Assembly (NCBI GenBank): GCA_942492635.1
Contig: CALOFP010000002.1
Span: forward strand, 558,001 to 622,000
Length of the DNA: 64,000 nt
Reading direction: 5' to 3'
Source: CALOFP01 sp942492635
Lineage (GTDB): Bacteria; UBP6; UBA1177; CALOFP01
Below are positions 52,177-61,438 of this stretch, piece after piece (position 1 is the first letter of the stretch; the number at the start of each line of letters is the position of its first letter). The position numbers and the translations under genes are program-made. Under the pieces are notes generated by a model. That model was given only the letters and a program-made list of their open reading frames with translations, was not told the DNA's origin and searched no databases.

Positions 52177-55155
52177 CTATACTTCTCTACAGCTTTTTTC
52201 TATCATTGCGACACCCTTTTTTCCGTCCATAACGATGGATATGGGGGCGGGAAGTTCGACATGAATGAAGTACTCGGTCTTGTTCGCAGGTTCAATGGAT
52301 TTAAGCCACTCCCAGTCCACAAAGGATTCGGAAGAGTGGAAGGGGATGGTAAAGTATCCTATGTTCATAGATGTAATGTTATGAAAGAAGTGGCTTCCTA
52401 AAGATGCGTCGATCTGGTAATCCTTCAGTCCAACCTCAACCATAACCTGGGCATTTGAAATCTGGAGAAACCCCACCGGAATTCCGAGCCAGCGGTCTCT
52501 TGTTCCCCATCTTCCAGGTCCGATAAGAACATATTTTCTTTTCTTTTCCTTCATCATCGCATTGAGATTTTCTATTTCGGCGGACATCTCCATGGTTTTA
52601 GACTTATCGAATTTTTCCGGATCGACGAAAATGATGTCCCTTACCTCTTCATTTCTTCCGTTCCCCATTGCACGGTCTGTGTAGAGGAGAAGTTTTTCCT
52701 TCTCTACAGCCTCGGTATCGATTAAACACTCCTCGGCATTCTGCAGCAGAGGTTTGAGCTGGAGTATGTAGAAGGCGGCCTTTCCGTTTCTGTCGGGTGT
52801 GAGGTCGACCGCGAATTCGATCTCCACAGGGGTTCCGAGACTCTTCTCTCCCACATCGAGAATTCTCTCGATAACGGCTGAAACCGGATAGCTGTTGTAC
52901 TTGATTATATTGGCAAAGTTTATTATCCGGACTCCCTTTTGGGAAATTCCAGGTTGAATTCTGTTGTTCTGCAGATCCATTGTCGAAGCAATATGGTGAA
53001 GTCTTCCATGCTTTTCTGCGGCGGCTATGTCCATCTTTGTATAGCAGGCCGACTCTCCCTCCATCAGGTTGGGTTGGCTCTTTTCGAGATCAATTGCGTA
53101 GAAGTATCTCTGTGAGCTTTTCAGTTGATGCTCGGGAGCGACGATGTCGAGTTTGGGATATTTCGGGCAGAATCTGAAAGCCTGTTCCCCGTCCACAACG
53201 TAGGTTCCGAGCCCCACACCAAGTACAGCGATTCCCTCCTCCGGTTTTAAGTATGAGACAGGGTAGTAGTTGTGAGATTGTGCTATACCGCTCATGTGGG
53301 GATAGAGGGTGTTTTCGGAGATTTCTCCTACAACCTCCTGGAGAATTATAGCCATTCTCTCTTCCTCTATCTTGTAGTTTACCGCTTCGAAGTAAACCCT
53401 CGCCTTCTTTGAAAATACGGAGGCGAAGATAAGCTTTATGGCGTCGGAGAGACTTTTAAGCCTCACTTCCGGATCTGGATGGCTGTTTGGAAGGAGGAAT
53501 GTGTCGTAAATTCCGGCGAATGGCTGGAGAAGCATATCCTCGAAAAGTCCCGAGGATCGTACGGCTATGGGCTTTTTTACCAGCCAGAGGAATGAACGCA
53601 GTCTCTCCATCAGCTTTTCACTCAGATTGCAGTTGAGAAAGAGCTCCTTTATCTTCTCGTAGTCTTCCTCCATGTAGATAATGTCCTGGAACTCGTTTCC
53701 CTCCATAAACTGTTCAAACTCGTCGGTACCTATAATGGCCGTCACCGGGATCTTTACCTTGATGTTTTCGAGATCTGCAGTGAAGTCGACGTGCTCTATC
53801 AGGTTGTTCGTAAATGCGATTCCCCTTGCCTTACCGCCGAGCGAACCGTTTGAAAGCCTCAGGATGTGACTGGCTTTACGAATTATGTTCTTATCGAAGT
53901 TGACGATCTTTCCCCGGGTTTTCAGGTGATGAAGCTTCTCGAGGATGGTTATTATGTACTCTCTCATGAGGTGAGGTGAGGAGAAATCACTCACCCTTGT
54001 AGGCCTGAGAATTCTCGCGAACTGTATTTCCCCGCGCGCCATGAGCCATGCGGAGAAGTGGTTTCTCGTTCCGTGATAGACGAGACTCTCGTCGGGAATA
54101 TTCCGGAGCATCACCTCGAACTCGTCCATATTCTGGGCTGTTGCTATCTTTCTTCCCACGGCGTTGCGGAAAACGAACTGGCCGAAACCGAGGTTGTCGA
54201 GAATAAAGTTACGAAGATCCATCGAAAGGCTGTCGGAATTCTTGTTGAGGAAGCTGGAGCCCATGTTGTACGCCTTCTCCTGATTCTCAAGGTCGGAACT
54301 TTGAAGAAGGGTCGGAAGATCGGGACACTTGTCCTTTACGTAGTCGATGAATTTAAGTCCCGCCTCGGGATCGACCTTCCCCTCGCGGCAGTACTTCACA
54401 TCACTTATTACGCAAAGGAGGTAGTCTCTGTACTCTTCAAAAATTTCCACCGCCTCCTCGTATGTTGATACGAGAAGAACCTTTGGTCGGGCCCTCATCC
54501 GGAGTATCTTGTTTTTTTCGTCGTAACTCTCTTCGGAAATAAGTCTCTGGGTCTGCTTCATTATCTCTGTGTAGAGAACCGGAAGGTAGCGGGAGTAGTA
54601 TCGGATACTGTCCTCCACGAGCAGGATCACCCTGACCATTCCGATTTCCGTATCCTTCCTTACGTTGCACTTGTCCTCGACGTACTTGGTCATGGCAAGA
54701 AAAATCTTGGAGTAGCCGTTCCAGACGAAAATCTTGTCGATGTTGGCTATCTCCGAACATTCGCTCTGGAAAAAGGAGATGTTTGAGTTGTTGTTGAGAA
54801 GAAGAATCACCGGAATGTCCGGATCCACTTTCCTTATCTCGTTGCTCAGTGCGATCTGTGCCTTCGCGTCGATCCCCGCCATCAGGATTACCATGTCGAA
54901 GTGCCGGTTGGAAAGCTTGCGCAGCGCCTTTTCCGGCGTGGAAACGCTTGTGATCCGGGGGGCCGAAGAGAGATTCAGCTGGTAGTATTCGCCGAATATC
55001 TGCTCGCTGAGCTGTCCCTCCTGTTCAAGGATGAAAGCGTCATACAGCGTCGAAACGAGCAGAATCTCCCTCGCTTTCGTCTGCATGAGATCGTGGAATA
55101 TGTCCTTGTCTGACTTGTACTTGTCGAAAATTTCAGAAAGTTCCTGAAACTGCAT
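52177..55155 (-). CDS. Receiver-domain / PEP-pyruvate-binding protein
   Basis: About 992 residues. The ATG at 55155 has GGGGGG 6-7 bases upstream. Residues ~25-155 look like a degenerate receiver domain (EILLVSTLYDAF lacks the acidic pair). Residues ~165-330 look like a second receiver with VILLVEDS and VISDVKY, the latter carrying a possible phospho-acceptor Asp. From ~430 comes a PPDK/PEP-synthase N-terminal type nucleotide-binding region: GSLGGKARGIAFTNNLI, KPIAVRSSGLFEDMLLQPFAGIYDTF (residues ~535-560), GLGTYVVDGEQAFRF. No phosphohistidine domain or PEP-utilising barrel is apparent, so it is unlikely to be a complete PEP synthase. A signalling-linked ATP-dependent role is inferred. Confidence 0.82.
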   Translation of the reverse strand: MQFQELSEIFDKYKSDKDIFHDLMQTKAREILLVSTLYDAFILEQEGQLSEQIFGEYYQLNLSSAPRITSVSTPEKALRKLSNRHFDMVILMAGIDAKAQIALSNEIRKVDPDIPVILLLNNNSNISFFQSECSEIANIDKIFVWNGYSKIFLAMTKYVEDKCNVRKDTEIGMVRVILLVEDSIRYYSRYLPVLYTEIMKQTQRLISEESYDEKNKILRMRARPKVLLVSTYEEAVEIFEEYRDYLLCVISDVKYCREGKVDPEAGLKFIDYVKDKCPDLPTLLQSSDLENQEKAYNMGSSFLNKNSDSLSMDLRNFILDNLGFGQFVFRNAVGRKIATAQNMDEFEVMLRNIPDESLVYHGTRNHFSAWLMARGEIQFARILRPTRVSDFSSPHLMREYIITILEKLHHLKTRGKIVNFDKNIIRKASHILRLSNGSLGGKARGIAFTNNLIEHVDFTADLENIKVKIPVTAIIGTDEFEQFMEGNEFQDIIYMEEDYEKIKELFLNCNLSEKLMERLRSFLWLVKKPIAVRSSGLFEDMLLQPFAGIYDTFLLPNSHPDPEVRLKSLSDAIKLIFASVFSKKARVYFEAVNYKIEEERMAIILQEVVGEISENTLYPHMSGIAQSHNYYPVSYLKPEEGIAVLGVGLGTYVVDGEQAFRFCPKYPKLDIVAPEHQLKSSQRYFYAIDLEKSQPNLMEGESACYTKMDIAAAEKHGRLHHIASTMDLQNNRIQPGISQKGVRIINFANIIKYNSYPVSAVIERILDVGEKSLGTPVEIEFAVDLTPDRNGKAAFYILQLKPLLQNAEECLIDTEAVEKEKLLLYTDRAMGNGRNEEVRDIIFVDPEKFDKSKTMEMSAEIENLNAMMKEKKRKYVLIGPGRWGTRDRWLGIPVGFLQISNAQVMVEVGLKDYQIDASLGSHFFHNITSMNIGYFTIPFHSSESFVDWEWLKSIEPANKTEYFIHVELPAPISIVMDGKKGVAMIEKSCREV

Positions 55156-55241
55156 GCTCACCCCCCGGGATATTTTCTTCTGTCTATGATTCCGATGAAA
55201 AGGTTACCACACCGAGTTTACGTGCGGTCCCATCAAGAAAA

Positions 55242-56525
55242 TCATTTTTTATGCTTCTTGCTGAGAGTCTCGACCTCTTTATCCATGAGCATCTTCACTA
55301 TCGGGAAAACCTCATGCTGGCCGTAGACAGTCTGTTCTCCGGTCTCCATGTCTCTATAAAGCATCTTTTTCTCCTTCACCTCCTCTTCTCCGAAGATGAA
55401 AACGTGTCTGACGCCCAGTTTGTTGGCCTTCTTGAGCGCGTTTTTCATCTTTCTCGGAACGTAATCCGCCATGAATCTGACGGGGTGGTGGGAGATGTGC
55501 TTTGAAAAGTGGACAAGATCTTCTACACCGCCTTCGAAAAGGGTGAATCCCATCACAAGACTATCCTCAGTTCGAAGCCCCTCGGGAATGAGATCGAAAA
55601 GTCTCTCAAGCCCGAAAGCCACGCCTGTGGCGGGAGTCGGCTTGCCGCCCATATCCTCGACCAGGTTGTTGTAACGACCGCCGCCGCCGATGGAATTCTG
55701 GCTTCCACCCGTATCTGCAACAATCTCAAATGCGGTTTTTGTGTAGTAATCGAGGCCTCTTACGATGAAAGGATCCACCTTGTACTCGACGTGAAATGTG
55801 TCGAGAGCCTTCTTGAGACGTTCGAAATCCGTGGCACACTCCTCGCAGAGGTGATCGGTCATCATTGGAATCACATCGTACTTTCCGCGGGGATCGTCCT
55901 TCTTGCAGTCGAGCAGCCTGAGAGGATTTGTCTCGATACGTCTCTGACAGTCCCCGCAAAGCTCATCCTTCTTGTCTCCGAAGAACTCAAGAAGAGCCTC
56001 CTTGTATTTCGGACGACACTTGGAGCATCCGATGCTGTTGATGTGGAATTCTGCGTGCACCTTGAGACGCTCGATGATCTTCGACGTCGCAAAGATAACC
56101 TCCGCATCCATTTCCGGAGTCGGATCGCCGAAAACCTCCAGTCCCAGCTGGTAGAACTGACGGTAGCGGCCCTTCTGGGGTCTCTCGTAACGGAAGTTGG
56201 GTCCGATGTAGAAAACCTTGAGGGGAAGCGGTCTGTCGAGCTCCATCTTGCGCTCGATGAATGCCCTCACCACACCGGCGGTTCCCTCGGGACGAAGTGC
56301 GAGTTTGCGACCCTTCTTGTCCTCGAAATCGTACATCTCCTTCTGCACAACATCGGTAGTATCGCCGACTCCACGTTTGAAAAGGGCGAGCTCCTCAACG
56401 ATGGGAGTCCTGATCTCCTCGTAGTTGAAGTGGCGGAGAATCATCTTGATTTCATCTTCCATCCAGCTCCACTTTCTTCCTGTGGCGCCGTAAATATCGT
56501 TCATTCCCTTTACAGCCTTGTACAT
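55242..56525 (-). CDS. hisS: Histidyl-tRNA synthetase
   Basis: Charges tRNA-His. Class II motifs are clear: motif 1 region (EEIRTPIVEELALFKRGVGD), motif 2 (FYIGPNFRYERPQKGRYRQFYQ), the histidine-specific GLDYYTKTAFEIV and motif 3 (GVAFGLERLFDLI), with GGGGRYNNLVEDMGG. A Cys-rich insert (GCSKCRPKYKEALLEF...ELCGDCQRRI...CEECATDF) may bind zinc. The C-terminal anticodon-binding domain holds VPRKMKNALKKANKLGVRHVFIFGE. 427 residues, normal length. AGGAGG precedes the ATG. Confidence 0.97.
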   Translation of the reverse strand: MYKAVKGMNDIYGATGRKWSWMEDEIKMILRHFNYEEIRTPIVEELALFKRGVGDTTDVVQKEMYDFEDKKGRKLALRPEGTAGVVRAFIERKMELDRPLPLKVFYIGPNFRYERPQKGRYRQFYQLGLEVFGDPTPEMDAEVIFATSKIIERLKVHAEFHINSIGCSKCRPKYKEALLEFFGDKKDELCGDCQRRIETNPLRLLDCKKDDPRGKYDVIPMMTDHLCEECATDFERLKKALDTFHVEYKVDPFIVRGLDYYTKTAFEIVADTGGSQNSIGGGGRYNNLVEDMGGKPTPATGVAFGLERLFDLIPEGLRTEDSLVMGFTLFEGGVEDLVHFSKHISHHPVRFMADYVPRKMKNALKKANKLGVRHVFIFGEEEVKEKKMLYRDMETGEQTVYGQHEVFPIVKMLMDKEVETLSKKHKK

Positions 56526-56649
56526 GATCTCCTCCTAAACTATCTGGATTGATATCTTATTTTAACTGAAACTCTTACTTGTTTTTTTATTTTCTCTACT
56601 TTTCGGAACTTTGAATCGTACCGAATTCAAATCTATTCATTTTCATATC

Positions 56650-57075
56650 TCAGTATGATGCCGTTTCCTCTGCCGTGAGCGGTCTCATGACGAACATCCT
56701 TCCCTTTGCCGTGGCAAGCTTTTCGCCTTCGAGAACAATTTCCGCCTCAGCCTCCATCAATTTGGATTTTTTGGATGTTACCCTGGCTCTCAGGGTGATC
56801 TCCTTTTCAACAGGAACCGGTTTCCGGAATCGAACAGTCAGTTCACCGGTGACGACGAAGAATCCCGAGGCCCCGCAGGCGTAGACCATCGATTCGTCCA
56901 GCATTGTGGAGATGATCCCGCCGTGAACGGTATCCTGCCAGCCGTTGAACTTTTTCGCAACGACGTAATCGGTCTCTGCCGTTCCCTTTTCAAGATCGAC
57001 GGAAAAGGAGAGCTGCAGTCCGTGCTCGTTCAGGTCTCCGCAGGCAAAACAGTGGCCGTCATCGACGATATCCAT
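56650..57075 (-). CDS. PaaI-type hotdog thioesterase
   Basis: 141 residues. DTVHGGIISTMLDESMVYAC is the hotdog active-site helix with the HGG turn and a catalytic acid; FFVVTGELTVRFRKPVPVEKEI and EAEIVLEGEKLATAKGRMFV complete the fold. An N-terminal CFACGDLNEHGLQL segment is common in this thioesterase subgroup. Such enzymes hydrolyse acyl-CoA esters; the specific substrate is unknown. The ATG at 57075 shares one base with the tmk stop (TGATG) and GAGGAGG lies upstream, indicating coupling with tmk. Confidence 0.88.
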   Translation of the reverse strand: MDIVDDGHCFACGDLNEHGLQLSFSVDLEKGTAETDYVVAKKFNGWQDTVHGGIISTMLDESMVYACGASGFFVVTGELTVRFRKPVPVEKEITLRARVTSKKSKLMEAEAEIVLEGEKLATAKGRMFVMRPLTAEETASY

Positions 57076-57683
57076 CACGCCTCCTCAAAGATGCTTTTCA
57101 GTTTCTCTTCAATCTGAGGGTATATCCCGTCAATACCCACTTCGCCGTCAAGGATAATAGTCCTGACGGAATTTTTGTAAAGATCTATCGTCTTTGAATA
57201 GTTTTCACTAACCTTTTCAAGGATTTCCCTTTTTTCAAAGAGCTCCCTCTCCTCATTTCTCGTATTTATTCTGGATAGGGCCGTATCCGTACTTATATCA
57301 ATGAATATGAGAAGATCGGGCATTACGGCATAGCGGTTTATCTCCCGCACCCAGCTTTCGGGAAGATGGAGGGACTGGTAGGCGATGGAGGAGAATATGT
57401 AGCGGTCGCTGATGACGACTTCCCCTGCTTCGCTTTTCGGAAGAATTTCGGTTTCCAGATGATTCAACCTGTCCATTGCGAAAGCGAGGGCCAGTTTTTT
57501 TGTCAGGAAAGGTGAGTCTTTTTCATCCTGCTTCAAAAAAGTTCTGATCAGCTTCCCCGAAGGAGCCTCTGTCGGTTCCATGGTGGTGTGGACACTCTTT
57601 CCGATCTTTTTCAGGTATTTTTCAAGTTCCCTGATTGTTGTGGATTTTCCGGATCCGTCGATTCCTTCAATCACTATGAACAT
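57075..57683 (-). CDS. tmk: Thymidylate kinase
   Basis: Phosphorylates dTMP to dTDP. P-loop GIDGSGKST at residues ~7-15, the DRY-type motif VISDRYIFSSIAYQ with the dTMP-contact region, and LALAFAMDRLNHLE are diagnostic; the lid region lies in RINTRNEERELFEK. 202 residues, normal length. It begins one base after the lipoprotein gene's stop codon and is followed by an overlapping thioesterase gene, so the three form one operon. Confidence 0.96.
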   Translation of the reverse strand: MFIVIEGIDGSGKSTTIRELEKYLKKIGKSVHTTMEPTEAPSGKLIRTFLKQDEKDSPFLTKKLALAFAMDRLNHLETEILPKSEAGEVVISDRYIFSSIAYQSLHLPESWVREINRYAVMPDLLIFIDISTDTALSRINTRNEERELFEKREILEKVSENYSKTIDLYKNSVRTIILDGEVGIDGIYPQIEEKLKSIFEEA

Positions 57684-57684
57684 A

Positions 57685-58398
57685 CTAATCCTCTATTTTG
57701 AAAATTCTGAGATTGTCGAAGGAGAGATCGCTCTTCCAGTTTGCGAGACTCAAGTGTTTGAATCCTTCGGACGTTTTAAGCGGCTTTTTGTCCAGATATG
57801 CTAAAAAGAGTTTGTTGTCCACATACCAGTAGATTCTTCCTTCGATCTTTACAACCTTAACCTTGTAGAGTCTTTCGGATTCCCATGATGCGGAGCGATT
57901 TTCCACACGCCCTCTTTCGTGCTCGTGAAGTTTGGAGATGACGGAGATTTTTCCCTTCCATCCGCCCATTATGAATGTGTAACCATCGCCGTGATCGTGA
58001 ATCTTTCCGTCTCCGAAGAGGTTGAACTTCGCATCCACATAATCGGTGCGGCTCAGAATATCCATCTCAACCACGCAGTTGTCCGGAAGATCGAATCCCG
58101 AGAGAACCATATTCCGGTTGAGCGCATTTGTAGTACGGGCCTCACCGCCTGCTACCTTCCAGTCGCCTCCCTGGGTGGTCCATAGCTTCGGATCGAGCTT
58201 GTCGAATTTTTCTTCGAAAACAAGAGAGATACGTTTGTTTTCAAGAATCTTTTCCATCCCCACATCCTGCTGCTTCCATATGAGCCCGGATTTAACCTTT
58301 TCGCCTGCCGAGAAAAACTTGGGAGAATCCGGTTTTTCACCGCATGAAAAGAGGGTCAGCAACGCAATAAATGAAACAGTAACGGATTTTAACTTCAT
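57685..58398 (-). CDS. Lipoprotein with laminin-G/concanavalin-like domain
   Basis: About 237 residues. AGGAGG lies 6 bases before the ATG at 58398. Signal MKLKSVTVSFIALLTLFSC then GEKPDSP. The mature part begins VFEEKFDKLDPKLWTTQGGDWKVAGGEARTT (positions ~62-92), followed by VEMDILSRTDYVDAKFNLFGDG, GDGYTFIMGGWKGKISVISK, YKVKVVKIEGRIYWYVDNKLFL and SFDNLRIFKI. This pattern is typical of concanavalin-like jelly-roll (DUF1080/LamG-type) proteins that bind or hydrolyse sugars. No catalytic residues are assigned. First gene of the operon with tmk and the thioesterase. Confidence 0.85.
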   Translation of the reverse strand: MKLKSVTVSFIALLTLFSCGEKPDSPKFFSAGEKVKSGLIWKQQDVGMEKILENKRISLVFEEKFDKLDPKLWTTQGGDWKVAGGEARTTNALNRNMVLSGFDLPDNCVVEMDILSRTDYVDAKFNLFGDGKIHDHGDGYTFIMGGWKGKISVISKLHEHERGRVENRSASWESERLYKVKVVKIEGRIYWYVDNKLFLAYLDKKPLKTSEGFKHLSLANWKSDLSFDNLRIFKIED

Positions 58399-58720
58399 AA
58401 AGCACCTCCTAAATTCAGCTAATTCTAGCAGAGAGTAAACATATGTAAAGAATAAATGGAACAGCCGCAACCACGATGAAAATTCAATGACAACCACCGT
58501 AGAGCCGCAGCATGTTACTTTTAATTCCGACCGTGGTTGATTCCCCTTTTCCTCTCTTATTTTAAGAGAGGGTTAGGGAGAATTGTTTAGATTGATCAAT
58601 TTTATTCAATCAAAATCAGGTACTAAAATCATTATAAGACAAATATTGGCCCAAATTTATCAGTCAAATCAGCATGGAATGAATAAGGATATATTGTGCG
58701 AAGCCACAATATCATCCGAT
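58399..58720. other. Intergenic region with inverted repeat
   Basis: No gene. CCTCTCTTA-TTT-TAAGAGAGG (about 58550-58570) is a perfect 9-bp stem followed by GTTAGGGAG. Immediately left of the IS91-type element is CAATATC-ATCC-GATATTG (58707-58724). Confidence 0.55.
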
Positions 58721-58821
58721 ATTGAACTAGCCCGGAGCGGGTTTACACTATATTAATTAGGAAATATATTCTGGATAGAGGTGTCGAAGCCCGACAGTTT
58801 CACGTCAGCTTTTAGAAAAAT

Positions 58822-58836
58822 GAAGTATCATACTTC
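58822..58836. repeat. 15-bp palindrome near transposase 3' end
   Basis: GAAGTAT-C-ATACTTC lies about 170 bases beyond the transposase stop, where IS91 elements carry their rolling-circle origin end. A role in origin structure is only a possibility. Confidence 0.45.
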
Positions 58837-59004
58837 GCAAAAGTGATACGATTTTCTACTTAATTGCATCATCTTTTCCCGACTTAGCTATCAAGTCTGT
58901 TGTTTTATGATCTTTTTATCCATTTTTTCTCCATAAGACACAGTTATACATTCTTCTTTTATTAAAATGATTTCCAATTTTTCAAAACGTCATATTCGAT
59001 CTGC

Positions 59005-60084
59005 TCAAGGCCCGGCACGGATGCTGATAAAAACGCCTGATTCCTGTGGGATGATTGCCTTGAGAACCATTTCCTTTTTGCATGATTTGCATTTGCAGGT
59101 CGGCCGTTTTACTTTTTCTTCCGATCCGGTTATTACGACATTGAGCATGAGTTGAAGTAAGTTCAATTTTTTCTTGGAGTTGCCGTGAAGAAAACCATAA
59201 TCTCTGCACCTTCTGAATCCCTTGGGTAGCACATGTTTCAACACAAGGTAGAGAAAGGTTTCGCCGGAAAGAGTACGCGTTTCCTCTTTTTTCGATCCCG
59301 AATCGGTATAGCGGAATGTTACTTCTCCATTCTCATCCTTAAGAATCCTTTTTTCGGATATGACGCCTCTGTAAAGGTAGCGCGAAAGATACTCTAGGCC
59401 AGACTGTCCTGTTCCTGTATTCTTTACATCGGTAACCCAATCTTTTTTATAAAGATCGACGGGGATTTCCATCTCTTTTTCTTTCATTAATGCAATCAGT
59501 TTGCCTCTGAAAAGCAAAGAAAGAACCTTTGCAGGCATGAGATACTTTCCCTTTTTCTCTTTCCATGCTCTGCCGTTTTCGCAGATGGCTCCTGACGGCA
59601 CGATGTAGTGGATGTGCGGATGGTAATTGAGTCGCCTGCTGTTGCTGTGGAAAACACCGGTAAAACCGATCTCTCCGCCCAGATGTTTCTTGTTCGCTGC
59701 CAGCTGCTTCATCGCCTCGGCGGAAGCCTTGAACATCATGTCGTAGAATTGGCGGCCGTGCCTCATCGCGATTACATGCAGTTCCTTCGGAATTGTAAAC
59801 GTGACCATGAAGTATTTCACAGGCAACAGTTTCGCCTTCTGTTTCTCCAACCATTCCGTGGTCAGATGGTTCTGGCAACGGGGACAGCTTCTGTGACCAC
59901 ACGACTGGTAAACCTGCCGCTCGGCTCCGCACGCAGGACAGCTGTAATGCAGCTCGCCGGAGGCCGCGGTGCGGCACTCCTGTATTCTGCGCATCGCCGT
60001 AAAACACTCCGGACGCAGTATTTCGCCAAACGTTTCCAATGTCTTCGCGCCGTGATTTTCAAATACGTTGGCGAGTGCAATCAT
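59005..60084 (-). CDS. IS91-family rolling-circle (HUH, Y2) transposase
   Basis: 359 residues. The N-terminal zinc-binding region has CPACGAERQVYQSCGHRSCPRC. The HUH motif is HPHIHYIVPSG, and the tyrosine pair spaced by three residues is YLSRYLYRG, as in IS91 transposases that nick single-stranded DNA. A second Cys group (CKCKSCKKE) lies near the C-terminus. All catalytic elements are intact. Slightly shorter than IS91 itself (about 400 residues). Its ATG overlaps the recombinase stop as ATGA, so its expression is probably coupled to recombinase translation. Confidence 0.92.
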   Translation of the reverse strand: MIALANVFENHGAKTLETFGEILRPECFTAMRRIQECRTAASGELHYSCPACGAERQVYQSCGHRSCPRCQNHLTTEWLEKQKAKLLPVKYFMVTFTIPKELHVIAMRHGRQFYDMMFKASAEAMKQLAANKKHLGGEIGFTGVFHSNSRRLNYHPHIHYIVPSGAICENGRAWKEKKGKYLMPAKVLSLLFRGKLIALMKEKEMEIPVDLYKKDWVTDVKNTGTGQSGLEYLSRYLYRGVISEKRILKDENGEVTFRYTDSGSKKEETRTLSGETFLYLVLKHVLPKGFRRCRDYGFLHGNSKKKLNLLQLMLNVVITGSEEKVKRPTCKCKSCKKEMVLKAIIPQESGVFISIRAGP

Positions 60085-60982
60085 TTTGTAATTTCCGAAT
60101 AAACAGCTGAAATTATCTGTTCGATAACGTTATCCGCGTTTTGACCGGCTTCTTTTGTGATCTGCAGGTAGTTGAGTGTGGTTATTACACTTGAATGTCC
60201 CATGTTCGCCTTTATCTGAGGGATGGTAAGACCTGCCTCAAGAAGGTGAGTCGCATAGCAGTGCCTGAGGGAATGAGTGGTGATCTTTTTTTAATTCCGA
60301 CTTCCTCGACAGCCTTCCTGATTGCCGATTGAACAGAATATGGTGTCATATGGCGATCGGTATTTCTTATCCGTTTCGGGTCACCCATCAGAAGAGGAAA
60401 TACAAGGTTCCGGTTTCTATGGGTTTTCCAATAGTCACGAAGGATTTCGAGAGTCGGTTCAGGCAGCGGAACATAGCGATCCTTGTTTCTCTTGCTGCAG
60501 CGGATGTGAACGAACATACGGTCGCTGTCGATATCTCCACATCTTAGATTCAGCGCTTCTGAAATTCGAAGCCCCATGCTGTATATTGTAAAAAACAGGG
60601 CTCTGTAGCATGGTTTTCGGAACGATTTTAAAAGTTCCGTTGTCTCACGAAGACTGAGAACATCAGGGAGAGTTCTAAAATTCTGAGGCTTTACGATTTT
60701 GTCCCAATCAAGCGGTTTTTCAATGACGAATTTCCAGAAAAACTTAACGGCACATAGTTCTGTGTTGACCTTTCCCCATGAAAAATTATCGATCATTTGA
60801 CCAAAGTAACGCTTCATGTCGTTTCTTTTAAGGTCGATAATCGAATAGTCGAAAAATTCCGCGAACCTGCGTACCGCTCTGCTGTAGGCGGCAATAGTAG
60901 TTTCTACCTTACCCTGTAACTTGAGATTTTCCTGGTAAAGTGAATAAAGATGCTCGAATTCTTGTGCGTTTGATTTCTGCAT
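60081..60982 (-). pseudogene. Tyrosine recombinase, frameshifted at an A7 run
   Basis: The main frame gives about 230 recognisable residues: an N-terminal SAM-like domain (ENLKLQGKVETTIAAYSRAVRRF) and the catalytic domain up to GLRISEALNLRCGDID (first Arg) and SKRNKDRYVPLP (Lys). At the seven-A run (T7 at 60287-60293 on the plus strand) the correct sequence moves to the -1 frame, which continues ITTHSLRHCYATHLLEAGL, KANMGHSS and TTLNYLQITKEAG, carrying HxxR, His and Tyr. Adding one A restores a ~300-residue enzyme ending at 60081. Either a mutation or slippage-controlled expression; left as pseudogene because it cannot be decided from sequence. Confidence 0.8.
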
Positions 60983-61006
60983 GATATAACTCCATTTCTT
61001 GTAATG

Positions 61007-61029
61007 GTGGTGTTCCCCGTGAACACCAC
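61007..61029. repeat. 9-bp hairpin upstream of the recombinase
   Basis: GTGGTGTTC-CCCGT-GAACACCAC is a perfect inverted repeat 24 bases upstream of the recombinase ATG. It contains GTTC/GAAC, the IS91 target tetranucleotide. It is followed by CTTTTT on the plus strand, so it could also be a terminator of inward transcription. Confidence 0.6.
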
Positions 61030-61100
61030 TCTTTTTCCATAAAGTTATATCTATTCTTGAATTTGTTTCAGAAAACTGCCGCGGAGCGGCTTAGTTCAAT

Positions 61101-61423
61101 CAAATATTTCAACCTTCCCGGATGATGATTTAGCGGAATTAAAAATATCGTCCTGGAAATGACGCCCAATTAGCAAAAATTAAAAATATTGAGATCGATT
61201 TGGCGGTCAATTTCAAAAATATGCAAATAATTTAATGATTCCGGTGGCTGAATCTACCGGAATATTTGTTTCGAGATTCCATTGATAACGAATTCACGAT
61301 TTTTATATTTAGTAAAACTACCTGACAATCCTTGTGGGGACTCAGCACGCTACGTCGCACTTTGCTTAAGTTGATTTGGAATGCAAGAGAAATCAAATGA
61401 GTAGAATATTTTTTCTTTTTATG
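61101..61423. other. Intergenic region between IS91 element and MarR gene
   Basis: No gene seen. ATTCCGGT / ACCGGAAT (61238-61245 and 61256-61263) form an 8-bp stem with a 10-base loop; without a following T run its role is unclear. Confidence 0.5.
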
Positions 61424-61438
61424 GTTGACGCTGTCAAC
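61424..61438 (+). promoter_or_regulatory. Operator-like palindrome 1 (MarR gene)
   Basis: GTTGAC-GCT-GTCAAC, identical to the copy at 61953-61967. It overlaps the -35 of the predicted MarR promoter, so binding would block transcription. Autoregulation by the adjacent MarR protein is inferred. Confidence 0.75.

Larger units (their letters stand above)
58721..61100 (-). mobile_element. IS91-family element with tyrosine recombinase
   Basis: Contains a Y2 transposase (59005-60084) and, upstream of it, a tyrosine recombinase (60081-60982), a pairing seen in several IS91-type elements. Boundaries are proposed from an inverted ATTGAACTA (58721-58729; complement at 61092-61100), each copy flanked inward by a GC-rich hairpin (CCCG-GAG-CGGG; GCCGC-GGA-GCGGC). 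The tetranucleotide GAAC in this repeat matches the target preference known for IS91. Additional palindromes lie inside (58822-58836 and 61007-61029). The exact ends are uncertain because IS91 elements lack canonical inverted repeats. Confidence 0.65.

Noticed and set aside
55509..56552. 347-codon ORF antisense to hisS
   Set aside because: Complete overlap with an unmistakable histidyl-tRNA synthetase; an open antisense frame reflects codon usage.
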